In this document: piece by piece, positions 9,580 to 19,464 of the stretch
How positions within the stretch are numbered: position 1 is the first letter of the stretch
How the letters are laid out: the number at the start of each line of letters is the position of its first letter
NCBI GenBank assembly: GCA_903789615.1
Contig: CAIFEV010000003.1
Coordinates: 186,001 to 250,000, forward strand
Direction: 5' to 3'
DNA from: an uncultured Lachnospiraceae bacterium
Lineage (GTDB): Bacteria; Bacillota; Clostridia; Lachnospirales; Lachnospiraceae
Length of the DNA: 64,000 nt
The notes under the pieces: generated by a model
The model's input: the letters and a program-made list of their open reading frames with translations, nothing else
The model's database searches: none
Told to the model about the DNA's origin: nothing
Program-made: the position numbers and the translations under genes

Positions 9580-9811
9580 ATTTGCCGAGGTTCTCGCTTT
9601 GAATCTGCGGACGGAAAAGGCCCTGGGGCGCATGTGCGGGTATCTGAGGGAAGCGCATCCCAGGTCCGCAGAGGAGATCGCCGACGAGATGATGGCCATC
9701 CTGTCGGACCGGGAAGCGTGGACGGCGAAAAAAGAAGCGCAGTATTACAATGCCCGGTACAATTCCTGGGTGCGAAAGGGGCTTGAGGCGGACGAAGAAG
9801 AAGGGGAATAA
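9497..9811 (+). CDS. Conserved hypothetical protein (104 aa), overlapping the 3' end of the lar fusion in another frame
   Basis: ORF MEEYRKAERKRLRQELTGTIVRMGYPAEFAEVLALNLRTEKALGRM...; directly abuts the next gene. Confidence 0.65.
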   Translation: MEEYRKAERKRLRQELTGTIVRMGYPAEFAEVLALNLRTEKALGRMCGYLREAHPRSAEEIADEMMAILSDREAWTAKKEAQYYNARYNSWVRKGLEADEEEGE

Positions 9812-10720
9812 ATGGTATCAGTCGTCATTCCTGCATATAATGAGGAGGAAAACATCCGGAGAGCTGCGGATACGATCAGCAGAATCCTGGAGCGGGAGAA
9901 GATTCCGTATGAGCTGCTTTTTGTCAACGACGGATCCGCGGACAGGACCTGGGAGCTGATCCGGGAGGAAGCGGCAGAAAATCCGAATATTCACGGCCTT
10001 TGCTTTTCGAGGAATTTCGGAAAAGAATCGGCGATTTTTGCGGGACTTCGGGAATCGCGCGGCGACTGCACGGCGGTGATCGACTGCGACCTGCAGCACC
10101 CGCCGGAGAAGCTGGTTGAGATGTACCGGCTCTGGGAAAAGGGGTATGAGATCATCGAGGGCGTGAAGAGAAGCCGCGGCGAGGAGTCGGGCGGCCACAA
10201 GGCGGCTGCGAAGACTTTTTACCGCATCATAAGCCGCGCGACAGGCATCGACATGTCGAATGCCTCGGACTTCAAGCTGCTTGACCGCAAGGCCGTGACG
10301 GTACTCGTGAATATGCCGGAAAAAAACGCTTTTTTCAGGGCACTCTCTTCCTGGATCGGTTTTAAAACGGCGAAAGTGGAGTACGACGTACAGGAGCGGC
10401 AGGCGGGAACATCCAAGTGGTCGACCAGAAAGCTGATAAGCTACGCGCTGACGAACATTACGTCTTTTACCACATTTCCCATGCAGGTGGTGACGGTGCT
10501 GGGCGTTATCATGCTTATTGTCGCGATCGTTCTGGGCGTCACGGCTCTTGTCCAGAAGATCATGGGCGTTGCGCTGGGCGGATTCACGACGGTGATCATT
10601 CTCCTTTGCTTCACGGGGAGCATCATCATGATCAGCCTCGGTATCATCGGGTATTATCTCGCGAAGATTTATGAGGAGGTCAAGGGGAGACCTCGCTATA
10701 TACTGGCCGAAAAGGTGTGA
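9812..10720 (+). CDS. Family 2 glycosyltransferase, polyprenyl-phosphate type (DPM1/GtrB-like), two C-terminal TM helices
   Basis: MVSVVIPAYNEEENIRRAADT, DCDLQHPPE, C-terminal hydrophobic helices. Confidence 0.9.
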   Translation: MVSVVIPAYNEEENIRRAADTISRILEREKIPYELLFVNDGSADRTWELIREEAAENPNIHGLCFSRNFGKESAIFAGLRESRGDCTAVIDCDLQHPPEKLVEMYRLWEKGYEIIEGVKRSRGEESGGHKAAAKTFYRIISRATGIDMSNASDFKLLDRKAVTVLVNMPEKNAFFRALSSWIGFKTAKVEYDVQERQAGTSKWSTRKLISYALTNITSFTTFPMQVVTVLGVIMLIVAIVLGVTALVQKIMGVALGGFTTVIILLCFTGSIIMISLGIIGYYLAKIYEEVKGRPRYILAEKV

Positions 10721-10749
10721 GGCGCACGGATGCGCGAAAGGGGTGGCAA

Positions 10750-12393
10750 ATGGTTAAAGACGGAAAAATCTGGCTGGGATCGGCCGCGGACGGAACGCAG
10801 GCTCTGCTGATCCCCGGCATGGCCAACCGGCACGGGCTGGTAGCCGGCGCGACAGGGACCGGAAAAACCGTAACACTGAAGGTGCTCGCGGAGTCATTCT
10901 CAAAGCTGGGCGTCCCGGTGTTCATGGCAGACGTGAAGGGCGATGTGACCGGGATCATGGAGCCGGGTCAGGACAGTCCGAAGGTGGCCGAAAGAAGAAA
11001 ACAGTTCGGACTGGATGAAGCCGGTTTCACGTTTGAGGGTTGTCCGGTGACGGTATGGGATCTCTTCGGGAAGACCGGAATCCCGCTGCGCACGACTATT
11101 TCGGACATGGGGCCGATGCTGCTTTCCAGGATTCTCGGACTGAATGACCTGCAGAGCGATATTCTGTCGATCGTGTTTCGAATCGCCGATACGAACCGCC
11201 TGCTTCTCATCGACACCAAAGATCTGAAATCGATGCTTGCGTATGTCGGCGATCACGCGAAGGATTTTGAGGCACAGTACGGGAGAATCTCCCAGGCTTC
11301 AATCGGAGCCATCACGCGGGCTGTTGTTGCCCTTGAGATTGCCGGCGGGGAGACATTCTTTGGCGAGCCGGCACTGTCTGTAACAGACTGGCTCACCAGA
11401 ACTCCGGACGGGCGCGGCAGCATCAGTCTGCTTGACAGCCGCAGCCTTATCGGAAATCCGGTTCTGTACTCCACGTTTCTTCTCTGGCTTGTGAGCGAGC
11501 TGTTTGAAAACCTGCCGGAGGTGGGCGACTGTGAACTGCCGAAGATGGTCTTTTTCTTTGATGAAGCGCACCTGCTGTTTGTGGACACGCCGAAGGCTCT
11601 GCAGGACAAGATTGAGCAGGTCGTGAAGCTGATCCGCTCCAAAGGCGTCGGAATCTTTTTCTGCACACAGAATCCGCGCGATATTCCGGACGGCGTTCTC
11701 TCACAGCTTCAGACGCGGATTGAGCACGGTCTCAGAGCGTACACGCCGGCCGACCAGAAGGGAGTTCGGGCTGCGGCAGATTCGTTCCGCGTGAATCCGG
11801 CATTTGACACGTATGAGACGATCCTGGGGCTGGGCACCGGCGAAGCGGTGGTGTCTCTTCCGGATGAAAACGGTGTGCCGGGCATGGCGCAGAAGGTGAC
11901 GATCCTTCCTCCGCAGTGCCTGATGAGCGCCGCGCCGGAAAGCGACGTTGACCGGTGTGTCAAGGGCAGCCTTCTCTACAGCAAATATGCGCAGGCTGTC
12001 GATCCGGAATCTGCGTACGAAAGGCTGGCGCAGCAGTCGGAGCAGGAGAAGCGGCAGGAAGAGGAAGAGACGGCCGCAGCCAGGCAGGAGAAGTTACAGA
12101 AAGCTGCAGAAGCGGCGCAGGCAAAGGCGCTGGAAAAGCAGCAGGCTGCTGAAGAAAAGGCAAGGGAAAAACAGGCGGCTGCAGAAGAAAAGGCAAGGCA
12201 GAAGGAACAGGAAGCCGCCGAGAGAAAGAGAAAACAGGCGATCAGCCAGGTGGGAAGCACACTGGCCGGCACAGTCGGCCGGGAAGTCGGAAAGAATCTC
12301 GGGAAGAATTTCGGGTCGTTCGGGAAAACTCTGGGCGGCAATGTGGGAGCCAGCATCGGACGCGGTCTGCTGAATACACTTTTGAAACGATAA
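10750..12393 (+). CDS. HerA-like helicase/ATPase (DUF853-type) with Lys/Glu/Ala-rich coiled C-terminus
   Basis: HGLVAGATGTGKTVTLKVLAESF, VFFFDEAHLLF, IFFCTQNPRDIPDGVLSQL. Confidence 0.85.
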   Translation: MVKDGKIWLGSAADGTQALLIPGMANRHGLVAGATGTGKTVTLKVLAESFSKLGVPVFMADVKGDVTGIMEPGQDSPKVAERRKQFGLDEAGFTFEGCPVTVWDLFGKTGIPLRTTISDMGPMLLSRILGLNDLQSDILSIVFRIADTNRLLLIDTKDLKSMLAYVGDHAKDFEAQYGRISQASIGAITRAVVALEIAGGETFFGEPALSVTDWLTRTPDGRGSISLLDSRSLIGNPVLYSTFLLWLVSELFENLPEVGDCELPKMVFFFDEAHLLFVDTPKALQDKIEQVVKLIRSKGVGIFFCTQNPRDIPDGVLSQLQTRIEHGLRAYTPADQKGVRAAADSFRVNPAFDTYETILGLGTGEAVVSLPDENGVPGMAQKVTILPPQCLMSAAPESDVDRCVKGSLLYSKYAQAVDPESAYERLAQQSEQEKRQEEEETAAARQEKLQKAAEAAQAKALEKQQAAEEKAREKQAAAEEKARQKEQEAAERKRKQAISQVGSTLAGTVGREVGKNLGKNFGSFGKTLGGNVGASIGRGLLNTLLKR

Positions 12394-12403
12394 GAAAAGA
12401 AAC

Positions 12404-15055
12404 ATGATCAAACAGGCAGTTATAGGAATGGTGGCTCACGTAGACGCCGGCAAGACGACGCTTTCCGAGGCGCTCCTGTACACGACAGGTATGATCCGGA
12501 AAGCCGGCCGCGTGGATCACGGTGATGCGCATCTGGATCAGGATGTGACGGAGCGCCGGCGCGGCATTACGATCTTTGCAAAGAGTGCCCGGATCCGCAC
12601 ACAGGGGCTGGATGCGGTACTTCTGGACACACCGGGACACGTGGATTTTTCAGGCGAGACCGAGCGCGCGCTTGCCGCCATGGACCAGGCGGTCCTTGTG
12701 GTCAGCGCGGCAGACGGCATTCAGGCCCACACACGGACGATCTGGCGCCTGCTTGCGGGATACCACATTCCTACTTATATATTTATCAACAAAACCGATC
12801 TGCCGAACGCGGATTTTGAGCGCGTGTACGGTCAGCTTCGCCGGGAGTTTTCAAAAGACTGCATTGACGTGCGGGGCGTACGGGCGGCCGCGGACGGGAC
12901 GCTTGAGGGATTATCTTCCCGGGCGGAGGAAGAACTGTCACTCACCGATGAAGAGCTGCTTGATTCGTATCTTGAATCCGGGAAGATTGCGCGGGACGCG
13001 GCGGCAGGAGCAGCCGCGCGCCGGCAGTTCTTCCCGGTTTTTTCCGGTTCGGCGCTTCATCTGGAAGGCGTGGATGACCTGGTGCGGGGACTGGAAATCT
13101 TTACGGTTCCGAAAAAATACCCGGATGTGTTCGGGGCCTGCGCAGTCAAGATCGGGCGTGATGCGGCCGGGCACAGGCTGACGTTTCTCAAAGTGACCGG
13201 CGGCGTGCTGAAAGCCCGTCAGACGGTCGGATACGAGACGGAAAACGGAGAGGAAATCCGGGAGAAGATCGATCAGATCCGCAGCTATTCGGGCGAGAAT
13301 TTCGAGCAGCTCCCGGAGGCGGCTGCGGGAAGCTTCGTGGCCGTGACAGGGCTCACAGCGCTGTCAGCCGGCCAGGGACTCGGCGCCAATCCCGGGGTTC
13401 GCCCGCCGCTTCTTACACCGGTGATGAGCTTTGGCGTGATCCCGCCGGAGGGCGAGGATCCTTTTATCCTGTATCAGAAGCTGAAAAGCATCGAAGCAGA
13501 AGATCCGCTTCTCGGATTCACATGGAATGAGCGCACCAGAGAAATCCAGGTCCGTCTGATGGGTCACGTCCAGGCGGAAGTCCTGAAGACGAAGGTGATG
13601 GAGCGCTTCGGTGAGGACATTTCCTTCGGGCCGGGGAAGGTTGTATACCGGGAGACGGTGGAGGAAGCGGTCGAAGGAATCGGCCATTTTGAACCACTCC
13701 GCCATTACGCTGAGGTTCACGTTCTTCTCTCACCGGCGCCGCGGGGCAGCGGCGTGACGGTTGACAGTGTCTGCCCGGTTGATGTCCTGCCCATGCGCTG
13801 GCAGAAGATGATTCTGGGAAGCCTGAGACAGAAGTGCGCACCCGGACGCGGGTTTCATGGCGCCCTGACCGGTGCGCTTCTCACGGACGTACGGATCACG
13901 CTGCTCACTGGGCGGGCGAGTGTGAAACACACCGGCGGAGGGGATTTCCGCGAGGCGGCATACAGGGCTGTAAGGCAGGGACTTATGAGCACGCGCTGTA
14001 CCCTTCTGGAACCGTATGAGGCGTTTACCGCACAATTTCCGCAGCAGGCGATCGGCCGCGTGATGACGGATCTGGAAGCGCGTGGAATTCACACGGATGC
14101 GCCGCAGATACAGGAAGACGGGACAGGTGCACATGCGGTTCTGACGGGCCGCGCTCCGGCAGCAGTCCTGGACGGATATGCGCAGCAGCTGAGAGCGGTG
14201 ACGAAGGGAAATGGAGAGATCCGGCTGGAATATGACGGCTACGACGTCTGCCATAATCCGGATGAGGTCATCGCTGCGGCCGGGTATGACCCGGAGGCAG
14301 ATCTCCTACAGCCGACCGGCTCGGTGTTCTGTGCAAACGGCGCCGGATATCCGGTCCCGTGGAATGAAGTTCCATATTATATGCACGTAGAGAGGGCGTT
14401 TCATCCGGAAGGACCGGAAGAGACGAAAACGGACGTAAACACGGCTTGCAGCGGCTCCGGGCAAAAGCCTGTCTCCGACAAAGAGAGGCGCACAAGAGAC
14501 CGGCTCGCCGAGGAGAAAGAGGAAGCCGACCTGAACGAGATCATGGCCGAGATGGCTAGGCGCGAGCACGGGAGAGGCGGCGTGAAAGGCTGGGGCCATA
14601 CAACCGTCCGCACGTACGGCAGAACCGGGCACTCCGGGGCAGCGGCAGAGCGCCCGAAGATGTACCTGATCGACGGGTATAATCTTCTCTATAAAACGGA
14701 GGAACTCGCAGCCCTTCGCGAGGTGAACCTGAACGCAGCTGCCGAGAAACTCTGCAGCATGCTGTCTGCCTGGCAGGGATGGATCGGATGCCGGGTGGTC
14801 GTTGTCTTCGACGCATACCGGAAAAAGGAAAGTCAGGGCAGCGTCGCCCGCGATGGGGAGCTTGAAGTCATCTACACAAGGACCGATGAGCCGGCGGATG
14901 CATTTATCGAAAAATATGTCCATGATGCGGCGGGCCGGTACAGAATTACCGTGGTGACGGATGACAATCTTGTGCGGCTCACCTGCCTGAAATTCGGCGC
15001 GATACCGCAGACGGACGACAGTTTTCTTGAAGAAATGAACCAGAGAGGGCTGTGA
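12404..15055 (+). CDS. TetM/EF-G-like translational GTPase fused to a C-terminal NYN (YacP/Rae1-type) ribonuclease domain
   Basis: GTPase motifs AHVDAGKTT, RRRGITIF, DTPGHVDF, NKTD; EF-G-like domains to about residue 700; then MYLIDGYNLLY...VVVVFDAYR...VVTDDNLVRLTCLKFGA of the NYN/YacP family, all in one 883-codon ORF. Confidence 0.88.
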   Translation: MIKQAVIGMVAHVDAGKTTLSEALLYTTGMIRKAGRVDHGDAHLDQDVTERRRGITIFAKSARIRTQGLDAVLLDTPGHVDFSGETERALAAMDQAVLVVSAADGIQAHTRTIWRLLAGYHIPTYIFINKTDLPNADFERVYGQLRREFSKDCIDVRGVRAAADGTLEGLSSRAEEELSLTDEELLDSYLESGKIARDAAAGAAARRQFFPVFSGSALHLEGVDDLVRGLEIFTVPKKYPDVFGACAVKIGRDAAGHRLTFLKVTGGVLKARQTVGYETENGEEIREKIDQIRSYSGENFEQLPEAAAGSFVAVTGLTALSAGQGLGANPGVRPPLLTPVMSFGVIPPEGEDPFILYQKLKSIEAEDPLLGFTWNERTREIQVRLMGHVQAEVLKTKVMERFGEDISFGPGKVVYRETVEEAVEGIGHFEPLRHYAEVHVLLSPAPRGSGVTVDSVCPVDVLPMRWQKMILGSLRQKCAPGRGFHGALTGALLTDVRITLLTGRASVKHTGGGDFREAAYRAVRQGLMSTRCTLLEPYEAFTAQFPQQAIGRVMTDLEARGIHTDAPQIQEDGTGAHAVLTGRAPAAVLDGYAQQLRAVTKGNGEIRLEYDGYDVCHNPDEVIAAAGYDPEADLLQPTGSVFCANGAGYPVPWNEVPYYMHVERAFHPEGPEETKTDVNTACSGSGQKPVSDKERRTRDRLAEEKEEADLNEIMAEMARREHGRGGVKGWGHTTVRTYGRTGHSGAAAERPKMYLIDGYNLLYKTEELAALREVNLNAAAEKLCSMLSAWQGWIGCRVVVVFDAYRKKESQGSVARDGELEVIYTRTDEPADAFIEKYVHDAAGRYRITVVTDDNLVRLTCLKFGAIPQTDDSFLEEMNQRGL

Positions 15056-15161
15056 AGCTGTAGCAGCGATCTTTTCCTTACACTTCCGTGTATTGATAAA
15101 AGAACGTCAAAGTTCCCGGAAAAGGTGTATAACAATGTTATAGAAAGTGAGGGAGTATGAG

Positions 15162-15599
15162 ATGAAGCTTGAAACACTTCAGAAAGACATGATTGCGGCC
15201 ATGAAGGCACACGACAAGGACCGCAAAATGGCGCTTTCCTCTCTTGTGTCGGCTGTGAAGAAGGCAGGAATTGACGCGGGAGAGAGAGAAAGCATTCCGG
15301 AAGAGCTCGCCGACAAGGCGATTCTGAAGGAACTGAACGCAGTGAAGGAAGAGATCGACACCTGCCCGGCCACGAGACCGGATCTGAAGGAGCAGTATAT
15401 TTTCCGCTATAAGGTGATCGAAGAGTACGCGCCGAAGATGATGAGCGAAGATGAGATCCGCGAAGTACTTATGGCGCAGTTTTCCGATCTGATCGCGACA
15501 AAGAACAAAGGTCAGATCATGAAGACCGTAATGCCGGCTCTTAAAGGAAAAGCGGAAGGAAAGACAATAAGCAAAGTTGTGGCCGGACTGCTGAAATAA
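15162..15599 (+). CDS. GatB/YqeY domain protein
   Basis: MKLETLQKDMIAAMKAHDKDRKMALSSLVSAVKKAGID...KNKGQIMKTVMPALKGKAEGKTISKVV. Confidence 0.9.
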   Translation: MKLETLQKDMIAAMKAHDKDRKMALSSLVSAVKKAGIDAGERESIPEELADKAILKELNAVKEEIDTCPATRPDLKEQYIFRYKVIEEYAPKMMSEDEIREVLMAQFSDLIATKNKGQIMKTVMPALKGKAEGKTISKVVAGLLK

Positions 15600-15655
15600 A
15601 GAAAAAAATTGCCGGTGCTTCAGAATGAGCATCGGGAAAGAGAGGGAAGGGAAAG

Positions 15656-17575
15656 ATGCCGGTAACAGTATTTTTAATTTTGTTTCCGCTCATCTGGGCG
15701 TTCGTGATCTTCGCGATCCGGGACAACAAAGTGCGCGGAATTGCTGCCTACATCGGTTCGGGGACCATCATCGCCGCCGTCGGAGTTCTTTTTGTCCAGT
15801 GGCTCATCAATGGACGGGTTCCGATCAAAATGTTCTATGACACGGAGACGGCGGACCATTTCATCCTGACGGGTGAGATCGTCCTGATGCTGGTCGTGAC
15901 GTACCTGTGCTTCAAGTACCACAAGTACTGGATCAGCATTCTGTCGATTGTGCCGACGCTTATGCTGGCGTATTTCGAACTTGCCGGCCCGGAGCTTCAC
16001 AAGATCCCGCATGTATACATTGACCATCTGTCGATGCTCATGTGCCTGATCGTCGGTATTATCGGCGGCATGATCATTGTGTACGCGGTCGGCTATATGG
16101 ACGGCTATGCGCATCATCATCCGGAGTTTGAGGACCGCCGCAATTATTTTTTGGGTCTTCTGTTTTTCTTCCTCAGCGCGATGTTCGGATTTGTCATGTC
16201 GGAGTCGCTGCTGTGGATTGATCTGTTCTGGGAGACGACCAGCGTGTGCTCGTTCCTGTTGATCGGTTACACGAGAACGGACGAGGCTGTTCACAACTCG
16301 TTCCGCGCGCTGTGGATGAACCTGGCCGGCGGTGTGGCTCTGGCAGTCGGCATTATCTATTTCGGCTATCAGTCTCACACAGTTGCTTTTCACGATCTTA
16401 TCGATCTCTCGACACAGATGCACATGGCGTACTGCGTGCTTCCTGTCGCGCTGATCGCCTTTGCCGCGCTGACCAAGGCGGCACAGTATCCGTTCTCCAC
16501 ATGGCTCATCGGAGCCATGGTCGCCCCGACTCCGTCGAGCGCCCTGCTCCACTCAGCCACGATGGTCAAGGCCGGGATCTATGTGCTTCTGCGCCTGGCT
16601 CCGGCAATGGCCGGGACTCTGACGGGTACCATGATCACATTTATCGGAGGCTTCACCTTCTTCGTCGCTTCGATCATCGCGATCGGCCAGAGCGACGGCA
16701 AGAGAGTGCTCGCCTTCTCCACGATCAGCAACCTGGGACTGATGGTGGCCTGTGCCGGTGTCGGTGCGCCTGAAACCGTCTGGGCCGGCGTCCTGCTGAT
16801 GATCTTCCATGCGGTTTCCAAGTCGCTGCTCTTCCAGGATGTCGGTGCCACGGAAAATGCGATCGGCAGCCGCGACATCGAGGATATGCACGGCCTTCTG
16901 TACCGCCTGCCCAGACTGGCAACATTCATGTTCATCGGTATCGCGGGTATGTTCCTGGCTCCGTTCGGCATGCTGATTTCCAAGTGGTCGGCTCTGCGGG
17001 CGGCTGTCGATGAGTCTAACATCCTTCTGGTTCTCTTCATTGTATTCGGTTCTGCCACGACGTCCTTCTACTGGACCAAGTGGATGGGCAAGCTGATCTC
17101 CAGAAGCCATGAAACCGGCGACAGACTGAAAGATATCACGAAGAGAAATGAAGTAGTGTCTCTCACGGTTCATGCGGCTCTGATGATCCTGCTGTGCATC
17201 CTGGTTCCGTTTATCTCCAAGGTATACGTGGATCCGCTGCTGATCGAAATGTTCGGCAAATACGAGGATGTGCTTCCGATGGGTGTTCTGTACACCATGA
17301 TCGTCGTCATCGCATTTGTCTTCCTTGTCCCGATATTCAGCTATTTCATCGGGCGCAAGATGCGCGCGAACGTGAAGCTCACCTATATGAGCGGTATCAA
17401 TACCGGTGACAACACGATGTTTGTGGATTCGCTTGGCGAGCCGAAGAGGCTGTGGCTGTCCAACTATTATTTCCGTTCCTTCATTCACCCGCATCAGCTG
17501 CGTATCTTCAGTCAGATCCTGACGACGGCGGTTCTTCTGGTGATGATGAGCATGATCATAGGAGGCGCACTCTGA
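15656..17575 (+). CDS. Ech-type hydrogenase antiporter-like membrane subunit (EchA; NuoL/HyfB family)
   Basis: Multi-TM Proton_antipo_M region: YTRTDEAVHNSFRALWMNLAGG, LTKAAQYPFSTWLIGAMVAPTPSSALLHSATMVKAGIYVLLR. Confidence 0.9.
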   Translation: MPVTVFLILFPLIWAFVIFAIRDNKVRGIAAYIGSGTIIAAVGVLFVQWLINGRVPIKMFYDTETADHFILTGEIVLMLVVTYLCFKYHKYWISILSIVPTLMLAYFELAGPELHKIPHVYIDHLSMLMCLIVGIIGGMIIVYAVGYMDGYAHHHPEFEDRRNYFLGLLFFFLSAMFGFVMSESLLWIDLFWETTSVCSFLLIGYTRTDEAVHNSFRALWMNLAGGVALAVGIIYFGYQSHTVAFHDLIDLSTQMHMAYCVLPVALIAFAALTKAAQYPFSTWLIGAMVAPTPSSALLHSATMVKAGIYVLLRLAPAMAGTLTGTMITFIGGFTFFVASIIAIGQSDGKRVLAFSTISNLGLMVACAGVGAPETVWAGVLLMIFHAVSKSLLFQDVGATENAIGSRDIEDMHGLLYRLPRLATFMFIGIAGMFLAPFGMLISKWSALRAAVDESNILLVLFIVFGSATTSFYWTKWMGKLISRSHETGDRLKDITKRNEVVSLTVHAALMILLCILVPFISKVYVDPLLIEMFGKYEDVLPMGVLYTMIVVIAFVFLVPIFSYFIGRKMRANVKLTYMSGINTGDNTMFVDSLGEPKRLWLSNYYFRSFIHPHQLRIFSQILTTAVLLVMMSMIIGGAL

Positions 17576-18450
17576 TGAACCATACAATTCTTTATGTGAT
17601 CGGAGCGGTTCTCTATATAGTGGGAGCTCCGTTTCTGGGCTGCCTGATGGACGGCGTGGAAAGAAAGCTTTCGGCGAGGATGCAGGGGAGAATCGGACCG
17701 CCGGTTCTGCAGCCGTGGTATGACTTTATCAAGCTTCTGAACAAGCAGGTCGTGACCGTTGACCGGGCACAGTTCTTCATCCTGATGTCCTATCTGGTTC
17801 TGATGGTCATGTCCGGTGCCATGTTCTTCTCCGGCAACGACCTCCTGATGACGTTCTTTGTGCTGTCGACAACCGGTACCTTCCTGTACTTCGCGGCTAT
17901 CGTTCCTTCGAGCCCTTATTCCTCGATGGCGGCCAGCCGGGAGCTGATCCAGGAAGTCTGCTATGAACCGGCTGTGCTTCTGCTCTCCGTGGGCTTTTAT
18001 CTTGCCACGGGTACGTTCAACGCAAGAGCGGTGTTCACTCAGAACACGAGCCTGGTTATGTTCCTTCCGGGGTTCCTCGCGGCCTACCTGTTTGCGATGA
18101 TCATCAAGCTGAGAATTTCGCCGTTTGATGTTTCCACTTCGCATCATGCGCATCAGGAACTCGTTCAGGGTGTCACAACCGAGATGGGTGCCAGAAACCT
18201 GGCGCTCTTCAAGCTGGCCGAGTGGTATGAGATGGTGTTCCTGTACGGCGTTGTGGCGATATTCATTCTGAACAGCTCGCCGGTGAGCATCCTGGCGGCT
18301 GTACTGGTTGACCTGGCCGTTTTCTTCTGCTTCGTGCTGATTGACAACACAAATGCCCGTGTGAAGTGGGAGAACATGCTCGGACTGAGCTGGGCTGTCA
18401 CGGGACTGTGCTCCGGTGTGAACCTGCTGATTCTGATGATGATCCGCTGA
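17575..18450 (+). CDS. Ech-type hydrogenase membrane subunit (EchB; NuoH family)
   Basis: GVERKLSARMQGRIGPPVLQPWYDFIKLLNK; NuoH-family core. Confidence 0.9.
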   Translation: MNHTILYVIGAVLYIVGAPFLGCLMDGVERKLSARMQGRIGPPVLQPWYDFIKLLNKQVVTVDRAQFFILMSYLVLMVMSGAMFFSGNDLLMTFFVLSTTGTFLYFAAIVPSSPYSSMAASRELIQEVCYEPAVLLLSVGFYLATGTFNARAVFTQNTSLVMFLPGFLAAYLFAMIIKLRISPFDVSTSHHAHQELVQGVTTEMGARNLALFKLAEWYEMVFLYGVVAIFILNSSPVSILAAVLVDLAVFFCFVLIDNTNARVKWENMLGLSWAVTGLCSGVNLLILMMIR

Positions 18451-18473
18451 CAGAAGAAATTGAGGGATAACAG

Positions 18474-19004
18474 ATGGGAAAAGTTAAAAAATCGCCGTGG
18501 CTGCTGCATTATGACGGCTCCAGCTGCAACGGCTGTGATATTGAAGTCCTTGCGACGCTGACACCCGTGTATGACGCGGAGCGGTTCGGTGTCGTCAACA
18601 CCGGAGATCCGCTTCAGGCGGATATTCTGATGATCACCGGCGGCATCAATCAGCAGAATGCACCGGTTGTGAAGCAGCTGTATGATCAGATGCCCAGACC
18701 CAAGGTTGTCGTGGCTGTTGGAACCTGTGCCTGCTCGGGCGGCGTGTTCCGCGAATGCTACAACATGCTGGGCGGTGCGGATTCCACAATCCCAATTGAC
18801 ATCTATGTTCCGGGATGTGCGGCCCGTCCGGAGTCCATCATGGACGGCATCATGAAAGCGGTGGAGCTCTTCCAGAAGCGTTCGGACGAGCATGACCGGT
18901 ATGAGAAAGAGCACAAAGGAGAGGCCGGTCCGGTAGATCCGAACATAAATACGGCCCGCGACAAGGTGAGAATGAAAGAAATGAAGGGAGCGGCAGATGT
19001 CTGA
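18474..19004 (+). CDS. Ech-type hydrogenase small subunit (EchC; NuoB family)
   Basis: DGSSCNGCDIEVLA, VAVGTCACSGGVF, PIDIYVPGCAARPE: cysteine ligands of the proximal [4Fe-4S] cluster. Confidence 0.92.
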   Translation: MGKVKKSPWLLHYDGSSCNGCDIEVLATLTPVYDAERFGVVNTGDPLQADILMITGGINQQNAPVVKQLYDQMPRPKVVVAVGTCACSGGVFRECYNMLGGADSTIPIDIYVPGCAARPESIMDGIMKAVELFQKRSDEHDRYEKEHKGEAGPVDPNINTARDKVRMKEMKGAADV

Positions 19005-19464
19005 AGAAGCAGCCGATAAGAAAACTGCCGGACTTTCCGGCAAAAGCGTGATCGTGCCGATTCAGGCCGAGGAGCTTGTACAAAAGGCAGTGGAGATGAA
19101 GAAAAAGGGCCTCCGCCTTTCCCAGGCCTGCTGCTCATGGGTGAACAATCAGTACGAGATAAGTTATTCCTTTGCGGATGATGAGACGCTGGACTATACG
19201 ACGCTCCGCATCCTCGCGGGACGCACGGATGAAATCACCAGTATATCGGAAATTTATCCGTATGCCGCCTTCTATGAGAATGAGATGGAAGAACTGTTTG
19301 GCCTGAAGATCCGGTATATCAATCTGGACTATCACAACCGGCTCTACAGGATCAAGACAAAGGCACCGTTTCTTCCGGAGGATCAGCGGGAGGTCACATC
19401 CGGACCGGCAGCAGAAAAATCGCCGGATGTTGCAGAAGCAGGGAAGAAGGAGGATGCCAACTGA
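18997..19464 (+). CDS. Ech-type hydrogenase subunit (EchD; NuoC family)
   Basis: ISEIYPYAAFYENEMEELFGLKIRYI; NuoC 30 kDa motif. Confidence 0.85.
   Translation: MSEEAADKKTAGLSGKSVIVPIQAEELVQKAVEMKKKGLRLSQACCSWVNNQYEISYSFADDETLDYTTLRILAGRTDEITSISEIYPYAAFYENEMEELFGLKIRYINLDYHNRLYRIKTKAPFLPEDQREVTSGPAAEKSPDVAEAGKKEDAN

Noticed and set aside
8218-9699. 493-aa minus-strand ORF antisense to the lar fusion
   Set aside because: No recognisable family, Arg/His/Pro-rich composition typical of antisense translation.
12404-15055. Calling this gene a tetracycline resistance determinant
   Set aside because: The TetM-like fold alone does not prove resistance; the NYN fusion suggests another role. Needs MIC data.
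16553-17587. 344-aa minus-strand ORF antisense to the Ech antiporter-like subunit
   Set aside because: Shadow ORF of a membrane-protein gene.
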